DNA of 64,000 bases from Lateolabrax maculatus (taxonomy: Eukaryota > Chordata > Actinopteri > Acropomatiformes > Lateolabracidae). The notes beneath the pieces were generated by a model. It was not told where the DNA came from. It worked only from the letters and a program-made list of their open reading frames with translations, and did no database searches. A program made the translations under genes and the position numbers. Shown here piece by piece: positions 31,903 to 43,674 of this stretch (the stretch's first letter is position 1; each line of letters starts with the position of its first letter). The stretch is from contig CM062210.1 in the NCBI GenBank assembly GCA_031216445.1, positions 17,691,501 to 17,755,500 of the forward strand, in the 5' to 3' direction.

Positions 31903-34900
31903 TCATTTCGCTCCCCCAAACAGATACTGTATTTCCGGATCCTGTGGTGGTGCTCTGAGGAGCCCCATACCCTGTTGCTCCTGCCCACCTTCCTCCCCCG
32001 TCGAGTCAGGCCGCCGCTGCTTTGAACCTTTGTTGTGTGGCTCCGGCTCCTTCGTCCGAATGGGCACAGAGGCGATTCTTCTTTGTGGCTGTGTCCTAGG
32101 CCCGCCGCCTGCAGCATTGGCCATTTTGACCGTTGCTGCGGCCATTCGGATCACAGCCACTGGGGGGATCTGCGTGTGCTTCCTTACCAGCAGGTTTCTG
32201 GAGGTCCACATGGCGTCTTTGATGGCGGCTAGGGTGAGCCACTGTTTGGCAAAGTGACATGCTGGTACCTGTCCCCTTTGGCCCACCCCATACAGCACCA
32301 GCTGTACTGTAAGGACCTCCCCTGCTGGCAAGTACGGGAATTGCAAGGAGCCGGCCGTTGCCCACTGTTCTACAGCAGCGCTGCACTCCCAGAGTAGATG
32401 CCTCACCGACTCAGGCGCGCCACAACCTGGTCGGGGGCAGGTTGAAAGTGCCGACATGCCCCGGGAGTGCATTACGGACCTGACCGGGAGGATTTTGTGG
32501 GCCACCATCCATGACAGGTCCCGGAGTCTGTTTGGAAGAGCGGAGTGGTTCACGTTGCGCCAAACTGTTGAGGGCTCACCGAACGCGAGCCCGCGCACTG
32601 GACTCACTGGTTCCCGCTCCTGCACAACAGAAATCAGAAAGCGGTGGTTGGTTAAAACTTGCAACTCTTCCTGCTCAAGCTTAAAATGTTTTAAAAATGT
32701 CTGGATAAAAGCATAAGCAGGTGGCAGGCTAAAAGACACAGGTACTTTAAGATCAGTGAGTAACAACTTTAGTCTTCTGAGGTAAGACCCCATCCAGAAC
32801 TTTGTCATTGCTGTGGTCTTGGGGTTTCTGGATGGGGCTGTGGCGGTTGTAATGTGTAGTGCGGTGTATCTGCCTCCTAAGAACAAGTACAAATCCGGCA
32901 CTCCTTTTCCTCCTTTCTCCTTTGGCTTCTTCATCACGTTTCTCCTCAGTCGTTCCCACTTGGAGCCCCACAGGAAATAGAAGATGGCTCGTTCCAGGTC
33001 TAAAAGCACTCTTCTAGGTGGTATAAAAATAGAACTGATGAGTAAAAGCAAAGGTAAAATCACAGCTTTGATGATTAAAACCTTCCCTTCTATAGTCAGT
33101 CCTCTAAGTCTCCAATACCCTAGTCTCTGCCTAACTTTCCCTACCACGTCTGGCCAATTTGTCTCCCCTCCTCCCTCCTTATCGAATTTAATCCCAAGTA
33201 TCTTTTGGTCAGTCTGGGTCACAGTCAGGGGGAGTCCTGTCGTGTCGGTCGCTCTCCATGGTCCATAAAAAAGGGCTTGGGTCTTGCCTCTGTTCAGTTT
33301 CGACCCAGAGGCCCGTCCAAACCAGTCAGTCAAGTCCAGCGTCCTGTTGACAGATAAAAGGTCAGTGCATAAAATGTTTATGTCATCCATATATAAAGTG
33401 CATTTTGTCACCAGTCCCCCGCTCCCTGGGGCTACTATCCCATTGATTTGTTGGTCCCTTCTCAAGATCTGTGCCAGTGGTTCTATACAGATAACATAGA
33501 GGAGGGCAGATAACGGACAGCCCTGACGGACACCGCAGTTTATGTCGACTGCTTGTGTCAGATGCCCGTTAACGATGAATTTGCTGGTAATGTCCCGGTA
33601 CAGCAATCCCACCCAGTCTGTAAACCTCCTTGGGAAACCCATCTTTTGCAGTACCTGGAAGAGGTACTGGTGCGAGACCCGATCAAAAGCTTTTTCAAAA
33701 TCTAAATTTAAGACTACTAGCCGGATGTTTCTGTCTCTCGCATAACAGATGGTGTCTCGGATCAGTACGAGGCTGTCTGTGATCTTCCTCCCAGGTATGG
33801 CACAGGCTTGATCCGGGTGAATTAGCTCTTCTAAAAACAAGGACATACGTGCGGCTAATAATTTACTAAAAAATTTACAGTCACAGTTTAAAAGTGTGAT
33901 AGGTCTCCAATTCTTCAAGTCAGTCTTGTCTTTGTCTTTATGGAGAAGAGTCACTATCCCTACTCTGAAACTATCAGGAAGTCGGTCCATTTGTCCAAAA
34001 TCCATAAAAACAGCAAGCAAGTCAGGTGCTAAAATGTCCCAAAACGTCAAATAAAATTCCAAAGGAAGCCCATCCTCTCCTGGAGATTTCCCTTTCTTAA
34101 AACTCTTGATACATTTATTTAACTCGAGAATGGTAAAATCTTGGGTTAAAAGCACATTGTCTACTACTGTTTGTTCAATGGATTTTAAAACTTCAGCCAT
34201 GGTGTCCATTTTAACAGGTTTTGTTTTGTAGAGTTCCCTGTAGAAGTTTTCAATGGTTTCTTTGATTTCCAGTGTTGTGTCAACTGTGCACCCATTTTCT
34301 TTTTTTAGTCTTAAAATGGCTCCCCCTTTATTTACAATTTTCTTAAAAAAATATCTGGTGCACTTTTCTCCTTCCTCTATTTCCCTTTCCTTGCTCCTTA
34401 AAATGACACCCTTGCTTTTAATTTCTGCTAAAACTGACATCTCTGTTTTGATTTGTTTTATCTCTTCGTTTAAGTCCATCCCTTGTTGGTTTAGTTTAAA
34501 ATACCGCTGGAGTCGTTTCTGCAGTCCCAACATGCGTCTGTTGTCCCTATCTTTTTTCTTTTTCCCTGCCTGTCTAAAAAAAGTCTGGGTCCTTCCTTTC
34601 ACCATTTCCCACCAGTGTGCACGTGTATCGTAAAGGTCTCGGAGGGTCTGCCACTCTTGGTACTGCTCCCTATACTGGCTAACTAATTCCCTATCCTCTA
34701 AAAGGGAGCAGTTGAGCTTCCACAGACCGCTTCCTAATGTCACACCGGAAGGGAGTGAAAGGGTGCATGAAAGCATTGCGTGATCGGAAAAGAAAACCGG
34801 TTCCAATCTAGCATCGATCGGTGGGCAATCACGTGATAAAATGTAGTCTATGCGAGAGGCTCTGGTGCCATCACCACTGAACCAGGTGAAACCCTCCTCT

Positions 34901-35457
34901 CTGGGATGCATGGTTTTAAAACAGTCCAGAAGTTTAAAATCCCTGCATATGCCCTGTAATAAAACTGATGTTTTGTCAAGTTTAAAATCTTCCCCTGTTC
35001 TTTTCCTATCTTTCCTGTTTAAAATACAGTTAAAATCGCCCCCTACAACTAAAGGTACCCTACCTAGCATGTGGGACTGCAAGTCTTCTAAAAGGTCATA
35101 CCTGTCATTTTTGTTGTTAAAGCCATAAATATTTAATATGTTAAAATCTTTTCCCATAAAAGTCAGGTGTGCTAAAAGTGCCCGCCCCTCTCTCACCACA
35201 GTGCTGCCCTTCACCAAGACCAGAGGGTTTTTAATTAAAATGGCCACTCCATCATTTTTGTTTTCATTTGATCCACTTCATATAGATGTTTGTGGCCATA
35301 ATTTCTCCCACTCTCTGTAGTTGTTTAAAAAAGGCAGGCCACACTCCTGTATTAAAAACACATCTGACTTAATAGAGTTAAGAAAAGATAAAACAGTCTG
35401 GGCTCTAACTCTCGACTTCACACTTCTCACATTTATGGTTGAGAAGGTAAGTGTCAT
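31903..35457 (-). pseudogene. Keno-like ORF2 with premature stop, copy K4
   Basis: Same 1184-codon layout as K3, but the Trp codon in TSIWSGSNEN is TGA (35278-35280), about 60 codons into the endonuclease. The downstream frame, including a possible restart at MAILIKNPLV (35247), is open to the normal end. A product from that restart would lack the first endonuclease motif. All RT and CCHC motifs are present. Confidence 0.9.
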
Positions 35458-35529
35458 GAGTATGGTTAAAACAAACAGGTATGAACTCCTAAAACTAAGA
35501 GGCAGTTTTAATGTTCAAGGATAAAACAG

Positions 35530-36831
35530 TTAGACAATTTCTTGTGAATGTAGCTCTTCCTTCACTCTCATGGGTGAAGAGTGCTGGGGTTGAGCTCCAT
35601 TTCCCTTTCGGACTCTGGGGGTTGGCCTCTGCCGCAAGGTTGCATTGAGCTTCGAGTCCTTAGGGGTTGATTGCAGAGCTATGGTTAAAAAAGAGACCTC
35701 ATTTGGGGAATTGGAGGGGAAGACTCTGGGCTCCTCCACAGATGAACTGTTTGATGGATTCCCAGCTCTTCCCCTCTTCTCTGAGACTACAGGAGACTCA
35801 GAGGACAATTCTGATATCGGTCTCTTGGCCTGCTGGGCATTGGGGAGGGGGGCATCCTCGCTATTTTCTTGTGCTGGTTCCTTTTCAATTTCTGAGCTAG
35901 CTCCGCCTACTGACTGCATTGACCCATCTTGCTCATCCCTCTCCACTTGTGGGTCAATTGCAGGCCCCTCCCCTACTCCCGCCTCACCTGATCCCTGTCC
36001 TCCAGTCACAGGATTTGGCGGGAGATTTGAATTTTCCAGCCCAGCCTCTTCAATTAGCTCTCTAACTGCTTCATCTTTTCCATTTTTTGTTGGCTTTGCG
36101 GCCTTTACTTTGTTGGCAAATGACTTTGGGCAATCTCTGAAGAGGTGGTTTGTTTCTCCACAAAGATTGCACTTTCTGCCATTGGTGCACTCCTCAAAAG
36201 TATGCCCAATTTCTCTACATTTCCCACAAATGGTCTGCTGACATGCTTCTGCCAGGTGCCCATGCTCACCACACTTGCGACAGAGCTTAGGCTGACCTTG
36301 GTAATGGATGTAGCCCCTGTTGTTTCCCAGTACTATCACAGATGGGAGATGTTTCAGGCCTTGGAAGCCTTCAGGGTCCTGCCATTGTTGGATGGGGACC
36401 CTCCAAGCGCAATTCCAAATGCCATCTTCATCCCTCACTTTGGTAGCTTGGCCTTTCACAGTGCAGTATCTACCCAGCCACAAACAAATGTCATCTGCAT
36501 TTACTGTCTCATTGAACATTCTGACAATTACTGTTTTTAAGGCATTGTCAGTCAGTTTCTCAACGTTCAAAGCAGAAAACTGGGGTTTTGCATTTTCAAA
36601 CCGTGTCCAAAAATCTCTAAGCAGAGCGGCAGATCGAAAGCTTACATCAAATCCTTTATTAAATGGCAGGGTGACAATGCAATTCAAGTCTTCTGGCAGA
36701 AAGTTTAAGGTTTTCTGGATTAACTTTCGAGAAAAGTCAAGTCTGGACATCTCCAGAGGCTTGCCATCTTTTTCCTTTAGTGTAAAACGGACACTGTGGT
36801 GCCTCCGCATGCCGGCATGGTTGGCCGACAT
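35530..36831 (-). CDS. Keno-like ORF1, copy K4
   Basis: 433 residues, open, with start MSANHAGMRRHHSV and three CCHC knuckles (CRKCGEHGHLAEAC and the following two). It differs from K5/K6 by Gly instead of Asp near residue 23 (KDGKPLE against KDDKPLE). Confidence 0.9.
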   Translation of the reverse strand: MSANHAGMRRHHSVRFTLKEKDGKPLEMSRLDFSRKLIQKTLNFLPEDLNCIVTLPFNKGFDVSFRSAALLRDFWTRFENAKPQFSALNVEKLTDNALKTVIVRMFNETVNADDICLWLGRYCTVKGQATKVRDEDGIWNCAWRVPIQQWQDPEGFQGLKHLPSVIVLGNNRGYIHYQGQPKLCRKCGEHGHLAEACQQTICGKCREIGHTFEECTNGRKCNLCGETNHLFRDCPKSFANKVKAAKPTKNGKDEAVRELIEEAGLENSNLPPNPVTGGQGSGEAGVGEGPAIDPQVERDEQDGSMQSVGGASSEIEKEPAQENSEDAPLPNAQQAKRPISELSSESPVVSEKRGRAGNPSNSSSVEEPRVFPSNSPNEVSFLTIALQSTPKDSKLNATLRQRPTPRVRKGNGAQPQHSSPMRVKEELHSQEIV

Positions 36832-37202
36832 GGTGGAGGCACCACGGAGTCAAAAATAAATAAAGGACTAAAACAGATAAGACTTACTATAAAAAAAAAA
36901 AAACAACAACAATGGAAAAAACAAATAAAACCAGATGAATAAAATATGCTAAGACAATAAATAAATTAAAAAACTCTCTCCTTTTCTTGTCTGGCCTGGT
37001 CAAGATGTTGATCCGATAGAGGGTGGAAAAGCAGTCCTCTGAGCCAATGTATTCCTGTAAGTGAAAAAGAAATTCGCAACGACGAAGAAGCTGAAATAAC
37101 TAACACAAGGAATATATAAATGTCCTCCCAAATACTGGTAACAAAACACCAATGCCACAAACAAGCAAGGGTATTTTACCATAAACGGGAAGTGATCGCA
37201 GT

Positions 37203-37223
37203 CTTAGCCAAAAGGCCGAGAAG
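37203..37223 (-). pseudogene. U2 5' fragment at the K4 junction
   Basis: CTTAGCCAAAAGGCCGAGAAG, about U2 nt 5-25, directly follows the K4 5' end as in K1. It lacks the first four bases and the promoter; the GATAA run follows instead. Confidence 0.88.
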
Positions 37224-37253
37224 ATAAGATAAGATAAGATAAGATAAGATAAG
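37224..37253. repeat. ATAAG microsatellite inside U2 sequence
   Basis: Six tandem copies of ATAAG. A normal U2 gene has GATAAG once at this place (nt 45-50), so the repeat arose by expansion of U2 sequence at a recombination joint. Confidence 0.95.
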
Positions 37254-37297
37254 AACAGATACTACACTTGATCTTAGCCAAAAGGCCGAGAAGCGAT
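37254..37297 (-). pseudogene. U2 snRNA 5' fragment (about nt 1-44) with promoter
   Basis: Normal U2 5' end including the branch-point recognition sequence, preceded by a normal U2 upstream region. Downstream it runs into the ATAAG repeat and then a second U2 5' fragment and K4, so the transcript would lack stem IIa, the Sm site and the 3' half of U2. Confidence 0.88.
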
Positions 37298-37837
37298 GCC
37301 GTCAATGCGTCCCAGGTAAACGGCTGATTCTCCGCACAGTCCCCGTCACTGGGGGGTGCGCCGGGGAAAGATGCGTTTAAGCGACACTCAGTAAAACCGA
37401 AAAACAACTTCACTAAACGCTCAACCAGTGAAACACAACGCAAACACACAGGAAGTGTAAACTCAAAATCAAAGATACTCTAGAAGTAAAGATAGCGCAC
37501 TGCAAGCTGCGCCAATGATATGAAACGCTGTCCACTTCCTGTCTCCTGAGTGGGCGGGGCCTGTCCTCCCGCCTCGCTGGGAAGTGTGGTGAACGCCACG
37601 TGTACATTTTATTGAGCAAAGAAACACGGGTTTTATTCGTTTTACTTTGTATTTAATTTGAGCGAGACTCGTACATGAAGCGTTTGAAGTAATGCCAACA
37701 ACATTATCGCAGGAACTTCCTGCAGAAATAGAGGCAGACAAGTTACACTGTATTGATCACTAATGCATCCCCAAGACCTTAAGGTACAGTGTGATAGCTA
37801 CGCTGCTGTTGTTGTTATTTGCTGTTGCACATGTGAT

Positions 37838-38001
37838 CAGGGGAGAGCGCGAACGCAGTCCCCCACTACCACAAATTATGCAGTCGAGATTCCCACATTT
37901 GGGGAATTCGCAGAGGTCAGCTCAACCGGAGTGCAATGGCCAAGCCTCGCCCTGGGTGAACCACCTTCTTGATCATGGTATCTCCCCTGCCAGGTAAGTA
38001 T
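37838..38001 (-). ncRNA. U1 spliceosomal snRNA, array copy 1
   Basis: 164 nt, the canonical length. U1 snRNA pairs with 5' splice sites at the start of spliceosome assembly. The 5' end ATACTTACCTG is intact. The U1A-binding loop ATTGCACTCC and the Sm site AATTTGTGG are present, as is the 3' terminal stem-loop ending CTCTCCCCTG. In the U1-70K-binding loop the sequence is GATCAAGAAGG, where the vertebrate consensus I know is GATCACGAAGG (C33A); this holds for every copy here. A CACC-N2-CAGT block lies 51-60 bases upstream, the expected place of a proximal sequence element. Confidence 0.95.
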
Positions 38002-38051
38002 GAGTTGTACAGCTCAGAGGCAGCCCAGTCTCTCACAGACTCACCCTGCTG

Positions 38052-38061
38052 ACTGATGGTG
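38052..38061 (-). promoter_or_regulatory. Candidate U1 proximal sequence element (representative)
   Basis: ACTGATGGTG (minus strand CACCATCAGT) lies 51-60 bases upstream of the U1 start, where snRNA genes carry the SNAPc-binding element. The matching CACC-CAGT block stands at the same distance from U2. The motif repeats before every complete U1 in the array. Confidence 0.55.
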
Positions 38062-38575
38062 CTGATCCATATAGAAATGACCACAACCAGAGGATATAGG
38101 GGGGACGGGACTCTGCAGGGATTTAACACAGAACAAACCGTTTTGTACTAAGGCTGACAAAGATTATCAACATTTTATCTGATAAATAATGGTTATATTT
38201 CCCATCATGCGATGCTTCGTTTCCATATCAAAATCTAACCAACCCACAAAAAACACTGCAATGAGTGCAATGGAACCACACAATCAAACACAGCCAGTTT
38301 GAGGATGTTTTCATATTGTTCTCACACGTGGAAAGGACAGGGAACGCAGCACGCTTCCTTTTACAACCTCCGCGTCTCACTCGACAGTTGCTGGTTGGAG
38401 TCATTATATGTCACCACTCTGCGGCCTCCTGCTCTTAAAACCAGAATTATACACATTGCCTTGAGCAGAACGCATCCTGTTGATAAACTCAGTGCGCGCA
38501 GCAAACATCTATTACCCGAGGAACAGCGCAGCGTCACTGAGAGCTTAATTGCGTTACACACATTGAGGGGTGGGG

Positions 38576-38762
38576 GGTGCACCGGTCCTGGAGGTACTGC
38601 AATACCAGGTCAATGCGTGGAGTGGACGGAGCAAGCCCCTGTTCCATCTCCCTGCTCCAAAAAGCAATTTAATATATGGTCCCCGGGTAGGGGACGTATC
38701 AGATATTAAACTGATAAGAACAGATACTACACTTGATCTTAGCCAAAAGGCCGAGAAGCGAT
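38576..38762 (-). ncRNA. U2 spliceosomal snRNA, array copy 1
   Basis: 187 nt; U2 pairs with the intron branch point. Nt 1-50 match vertebrate U2, including GTAGTA (nt 33-38). Stem IIa reads GTCCCC/GGGGAC where human U2 has GTCCTC/GAGGAC, a compensated change that argues for selection on the fold. The Sm region reads GCTTTTTGG, with C where the consensus has A; every U2 copy here shares this. The 3' arm (TTGCTCCGTCCACTCCACGC, CAGTACCTCCAGG) is present. Unique to this copy: C151 is T. A CACC-N3-CAGT block lies 51-61 bases upstream. Confidence 0.95.
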
Positions 38763-38812
38763 GCCGTCAATGCGTCCCAGGTAAACGGCTGATTCTCCGC
38801 ACAGTCCCCGTC

Positions 38813-38823
38813 ACTGGGGGGTG
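38813..38823 (-). promoter_or_regulatory. Candidate U2 proximal sequence element (representative)
   Basis: ACTGGGGGGTG (minus strand CACCCCCCAGT) lies 51-61 bases upstream of the U2 start, matching the U1 block in sequence and position. It is present before every complete U2 gene and before the U2 fragments at 12221 and 37297, but is deleted upstream of K5 and K6. Confidence 0.55.
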
Positions 38824-39304
38824 CGCCGGGGAAAGATGCGTTTAAGCGACACTCAGTAAAACCGAAAAACAACTTCACTAAACGCTCAACCAGTGAAACA
38901 CAACGCAAACACACAGGAAGTGTAAACTCAAAATCAAAGATACTCTAGAAGTAAAGATAGCGCACTGCAAGCTGCGCCAATGATATGAAACGCTGTCCAC
39001 TTCCTGTCTCCTGAGTGGGCGGGGCCTGTCCTCCCGCCTCGCTGGGAAGTGTGGTGAACGCCACGTGTACATTTTATTGAGCAAAGAAACACGGGTTTTA
39101 TTCGCTTTTTACTTTGTATTTAATTTGAGCGAGACTCGTACATGAAGCGTTTGAAGTAATGCCAACAACATTATCGCAGGAACTTCCTGCAGAAATAGAG
39201 GCAGACAAGTTACACTGTATTGATCACTAATGCATCCCCAAGACCTTAAGGTACAGTGTGATAGCTACGCTGCTGTTGTTGTTATTTGCTGTTGCACATG
39301 TGAT

Positions 39305-39468
39305 CAGGGGAGAGCGCGAACGCAGTCCCCCACTACCACAAATTATGCAGTCGAGATTCCCACATTTGGGGAATTCGCAGAGGTCAGCTCAACCGGAGTG
39401 CAATGGCCAAGCCTCGCCCTGGGTGAACCACCTTCTTGATCATGGTATCTCCCCTGCCAGGTAAGTAT
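39305..39468 (-). ncRNA. U1 snRNA, array copy 2
   Basis: Identical over its length to array copy 1 (37838-38001). It lies in the unit between the U2 genes at 38762 and 40229. Confidence 0.95.
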
Positions 39469-40042
39469 GAGTTGTACAGCTCAGAGGCAGCCCAGTCTCT
39501 CACAGACTCACCCTGCTGACTGATGGTGCTGATCCATATAGAAATGACCACAACCAGAGGATATAGGGGGGACGGGACTCTGCAGGGATTTAACACAGAA
39601 CAAACCGTTTTGTACTAAGGCTGACAAAGATTATCAACATTTTATCTGATAAATAATGGTTATATTTCCCATCATGCGATGCTTCGTTTCCATATCAAAA
39701 TCTAACCAACCCACAAAAAACACTGCAATGAGTGCAATGGAACCACACAATCAAACACAGCCAGTTTGAGGATGTTTTCATATTGTTCTCACACGTGGAA
39801 AGGACAGGGAACGCAGCACGCTTCCTTTTACAACCTCCGCGTCTCACTCGACAGTTGCTGGTTGGAGTCATTATATGTCACCACTCTGCGGCCTCCTGCT
39901 CTTAAAACCAGAATTATACACATTGCCTTGAGCAGAACGCATCCTGTTGATAAACTCAGTGCGCGCAGCAAACATCTATTACCCGAGGAACAGCGCAGCG
40001 TCACTGAGAGCTAAATTGCGTTACACACATTGAGGGGTGGGG

Positions 40043-40229
40043 GGTGCACCGGTCCTGGAGGTACTGCAATACCAGGTCGATGCGTGGAGTGGACGGAGCA
40101 AGCCCCTGTTCCATCTCCCTGCTCCAAAAAGCCATTTAATATATGGTCCCCGGGTAGGGGACGTATCAGATATTAAACTGATAAGAACAGATACTACACT
40201 TGATCTTAGCCAAAAGGCCGAGAAGCGAT
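40043..40229 (-). ncRNA. U2 snRNA, array copy 2
   Basis: 187 nt. T97 is G (AAATGGC instead of AAATTGC just before the Sm site), a variant shared only with the copy at 52505-52691. Confidence 0.95.
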
Positions 40230-40771
40230 GCCGTCAATGCGTCCCAGGTAAACGGCTGATTCTCCGCACAGTCCCCGTCACTGGGGGGTGCGCCGGGGAA
40301 AGATGCGTTTAAGCGACACTCAGTAAAACCGAAAAACAACTTCACTAAACGCTCAACCAGTGAAACACAACGCAAACACACAGGAAGTGTAAACTCAAAA
40401 TCAAAGATACTCTAGAAGTAAAGATAGCGCACTGCAAGCTGCGCCAATGATATGAAACGCTGTCCACTTCCTGTCTCCAGGGTGGGCGGGGCCTGTCCTC
40501 CTGCCTCGCTGGGAAGTGTGGTGAACGCCACGTGTACATTTTATTGAGCAAAGAAACACGGGTTTTATTCGCTTTTTACTTTGTATTTAATTTGAGCGAG
40601 ACTCGTACATGAAGCGTTTGAAGTAATGCCAACAACATTATCGCAGGAACTTCCTGCAGAAATAGAGGCAGACAAGTTACACTGTATTGATCACTAATGC
40701 ATCCCCAAGACCTTAAGGTACAGTGTGATAGCTACGCTGCTGTTGTTGTTATTTGCTGTTGCACATGTGAT

Positions 40772-40935
40772 CAGGGGAGAGCGCGAACGCAGTCCCCCAC
40801 TACCACAAATTATGCAGTCGAGATTCCCACATTTGGGGAATTCGCAGAGGTCAGCTCAACCGGAGTGCAATGGCCAAGCCTCGCCCTGGGTGAACCACCT
40901 TCTTGATCATGGTATCTCCCCTGCCAGGTAAGTAT
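40772..40935 (-). ncRNA. U1 snRNA, array copy 3
   Basis: 164 nt, no difference seen from array copy 1. Confidence 0.95.
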
Positions 40936-41508
40936 GAGTTGTACAGCTCAGAGGCAGCCCAGTCTCTCACAGACTCACCCTGCTGACTGATGGTGCTGAT
41001 CCATATAGAAATGACCACAACCAGAGGATATAGGGGGGACGGGACTCTGCAGGGATTTAACACAGAACAAACCGTTTTGTACTAAGGCTGACAAAGATTA
41101 TCAACATTTTATCTGATAAATAATGGTTATATTTCCCATCATGCGATGCTTCGTTTCCATATCAAAATCTAACCAACCCACAAAAAACACTGCAATGAGT
41201 GCAATGGAACCACACAATCAAACACAGCCAGTTTGAGGATGTTTTCATATTGTTCTCACACGTGGAAAGGACAGGGAACGCAGCACGCTTCCTTTTACAA
41301 CCTCCGCGTCTCACTCGACAGTTGCTGGTTGGAGTCATTATATGTCACCACTCTGCGGCCTCCTGCTCTTAAAACCAGAATTATACACATTGCCTTGAGC
41401 AGAACGCATCCTGTTGATAAACTCAGTGCGCGCAGCAAACATCTATTACCCGAGGAACAGCGCAGCGTCACTGAGAGCTAAATTGCGTTACACACATTGA
41501 GGGGTGGG

Positions 41509-41695
41509 GGTGCACCGGTCCTGGAGGTACTGCAATACCAGGTCGATGCGTGGAGTGGACGGAGCAAGCCCCTGTTCCATCTCCCTGCTCCAAAAAGCAA
41601 TTTAATATATGGTCCCCGGGTAGGGGACGTATCAGATATTAAACTGATAAGAACAGATACTACACTTGATCTTAGCCAAAAGGCCGAGAAGCGAT
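41509..41695 (-). ncRNA. U2 snRNA, array copy 3
   Basis: 187 nt, majority sequence. One base shorter in the G-run just beyond the 3' end than the other units. Confidence 0.95.
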
Positions 41696-42237
41696 GCCGT
41701 CAATGCGTCCCAGGTAAACGGCTGATTCTCCGCACAGTCCCCGTCACTGGGGGGTGCGCCGGGGAAAGATGCGTTTAAGCGACACTCAGTAAAACCGAAA
41801 AACAACTTCACTAAACGCTCAACCAGTGAAACACAACGCAAACACACAGGAAGTGTAAACTCAAAATCAAAGATACTCTAGAAGTAAAGATAGCGCACTG
41901 CAAGCTGCGCCAATGATATGAAACGCTGTCCACTTCCTGTCTCCTGAGTGGGCGGGGCCTGTCCTCCCGCCTCGCTGGGAAGTGTGGTGAACGCCACGTG
42001 TACATTTTATTGAGCAAAGAAACACGGGTTTTATTCGCTTTTTACTTTGTATTTAATTTGAGCGAGACTCGTACATGAAGCGTTTGAAGTAATGCCAACA
42101 ACATTATCGCAGGAACTTCCTGCAGAAATAGAGGCAGACAAGTTACACTGTATTGATCACTAATGCATCCCCAAGACCTTAAGGTACAGTGTGATATCTA
42201 CGCTGCTGTTGTTGTTATTTGCTGTTGCACATGTGAT

Positions 42238-42401
42238 CAGGGGAGAGCGCGAACGCAGTCCCCCACTACCACAAATTATGCAGTCGAGATTCCCACATTT
42301 GGGGAATTCGCAGAGGTCAGCTCAACCGGAGTGCAATGGCCAAGCCTCGCCCTGGGTGAACCACCTTCTTGATCATGGTATCTCCCCTGCCAGGTAAGTA
42401 T
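42238..42401 (-). ncRNA. U1 snRNA, array copy 4
   Basis: 164 nt, no difference seen from array copy 1. The flank beyond its 3' end has GATATCTACG instead of GATAGCTACG. Confidence 0.95.
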
Positions 42402-42945
42402 GAGTTGTACAGCTCAGAGGCAGCCCAGTCTCTCACAGACTCACCCTGCTGACTGATGGTGCTGATCCATATAGAAATGACCACAACCAGAGGATATAGG
42501 GGGGACGGGACTCTGCAGGGATTTAACACAGAACAAACCGTTTTGTACTAAGGCTGACAAAGATTATCAACATTTTATCTGATAAATAATGGTTATATTT
42601 CCCATCATGCGATGCTTCGTTTCCATATCAAAATCTAACCAACCCACAAAAAACACTGCAATGAGTGCAATGGAACCACACAATCAAACACAGCCAGTTT
42701 GAGGATGTTTTCATATTGTTCTCACACGTGGAAAGGACAGGGAACGCAGCACGCTTCCTTTTACAACCTCCGCGTCTCACTCGACAGTTGCTGGTTGGAG
42801 TCATTATATGTCACCACTCTGCGGCCTCCTGCTCTTAAAACCAGAATTATACACATTGCCTTGAGCAGAACGCATCCTGTTGATAAACTCAGTGCGCGCA
42901 GCGTCACTGAGAGCTTAATTGCGTTACACACATTGAGGGGTGGGG

Positions 42946-43132
42946 GGTGCACCGGTCCTGGAGGTACTGCAATACCAGGTCGATGCGTGGAGTGGACGGA
43001 GCAAGCCCCTGTTCCATCTCCCTGCTCCAAAAAGCAATTTAATATATGGTCCCCGGGTAGGGGACGTATCAGATATTAAACTGATAAGAACAGATACTAC
43101 GCTTGATCTTAGCCAAAAGGCCGAGAAGCGAT
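42946..43132 (-). ncRNA. U2 snRNA, array copy 4 (T32C variant)
   Basis: 187 nt. Nt 32, immediately 5' of the branch-point recognition sequence GTAGTA, is C instead of T (plus-strand G at 43101). No other copy has this. Confidence 0.94.
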
Positions 43133-43674
43133 GCCGTCAATGCGTCCCAGGTAAACGGCTGATTCTCCGCACAGTCCCCGTCACTGGGGGGTGCGCCGGG
43201 GAAAGATGCGTTTAAGCGACACTCAGTAAAACCGAAAAACAACTTCACTAAACGCTCAACCAGTGAAACACAACGCAAACACACAGGAAGTGTAAACTCA
43301 AAATCAAAGATACTCTAGAAGTAAAGATAGCGCACTGCAAGCTGCGCCAATGATATGAAACGCTGTCCACTTCCTGTCTCCTGAGTGGGCGGGGCCTGTC
43401 CTCCTGCCTCGCTGGGAAGTGTGGTGAACGCCACGTGTACATTTTATTGAGCAAAGAAACACGGGTTTTATTCGCTTTTTACTTTGTATTTAATTTGAGC
43501 GAGACTCGTACATGAAGCGTTTGAAGTAATGCCAACAACATTATCGCAGGAACTTCCTGCAGAAATAGAGGCAGACAAGTTACACTGTATTGATCACTAA
43601 TGCATCCCCAAGACCTTAAGGTACAGTGTGATAGCTACGCTGCTGTTGTTGTTATTTGCTGTTGCACATGTGAT

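Larger units (their letters stand above)
31816..37202 (-). mobile_element. Keno-like LINE copy K4, 3' UTR-truncated
   Basis: Has the 5' UTR, intact ORF1 and ORF2 with one nonsense codon. Its 3' UTR is cut to about 87 bases, ending in a single poly-T tract at the fusion with K3. Its 3' UTR wording (GGGTATTTGTTG, TCTTTTCTG) matches the partial copy at the right edge and differs from K3, K5 and K6. The 5' end joins a rearranged U2 with an expanded GATAA run. Confidence 0.92.

Noticed and set aside
34253..34633. 126-codon plus-strand frame repeated in each Keno-like copy (also 9254, 29323, 47240, 58268)
   Set aside because: It is the antisense shadow of the lysine-rich linker of ORF2, open only because that stretch is A-rich on the coding strand.
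38530..38576. snRNA 3' box downstream of U2, and a similar search downstream of U1
   Set aside because: I could not find a convincing match to the vertebrate 3' box within 30 bases of either gene. The lineage form may differ, so none is annotated.
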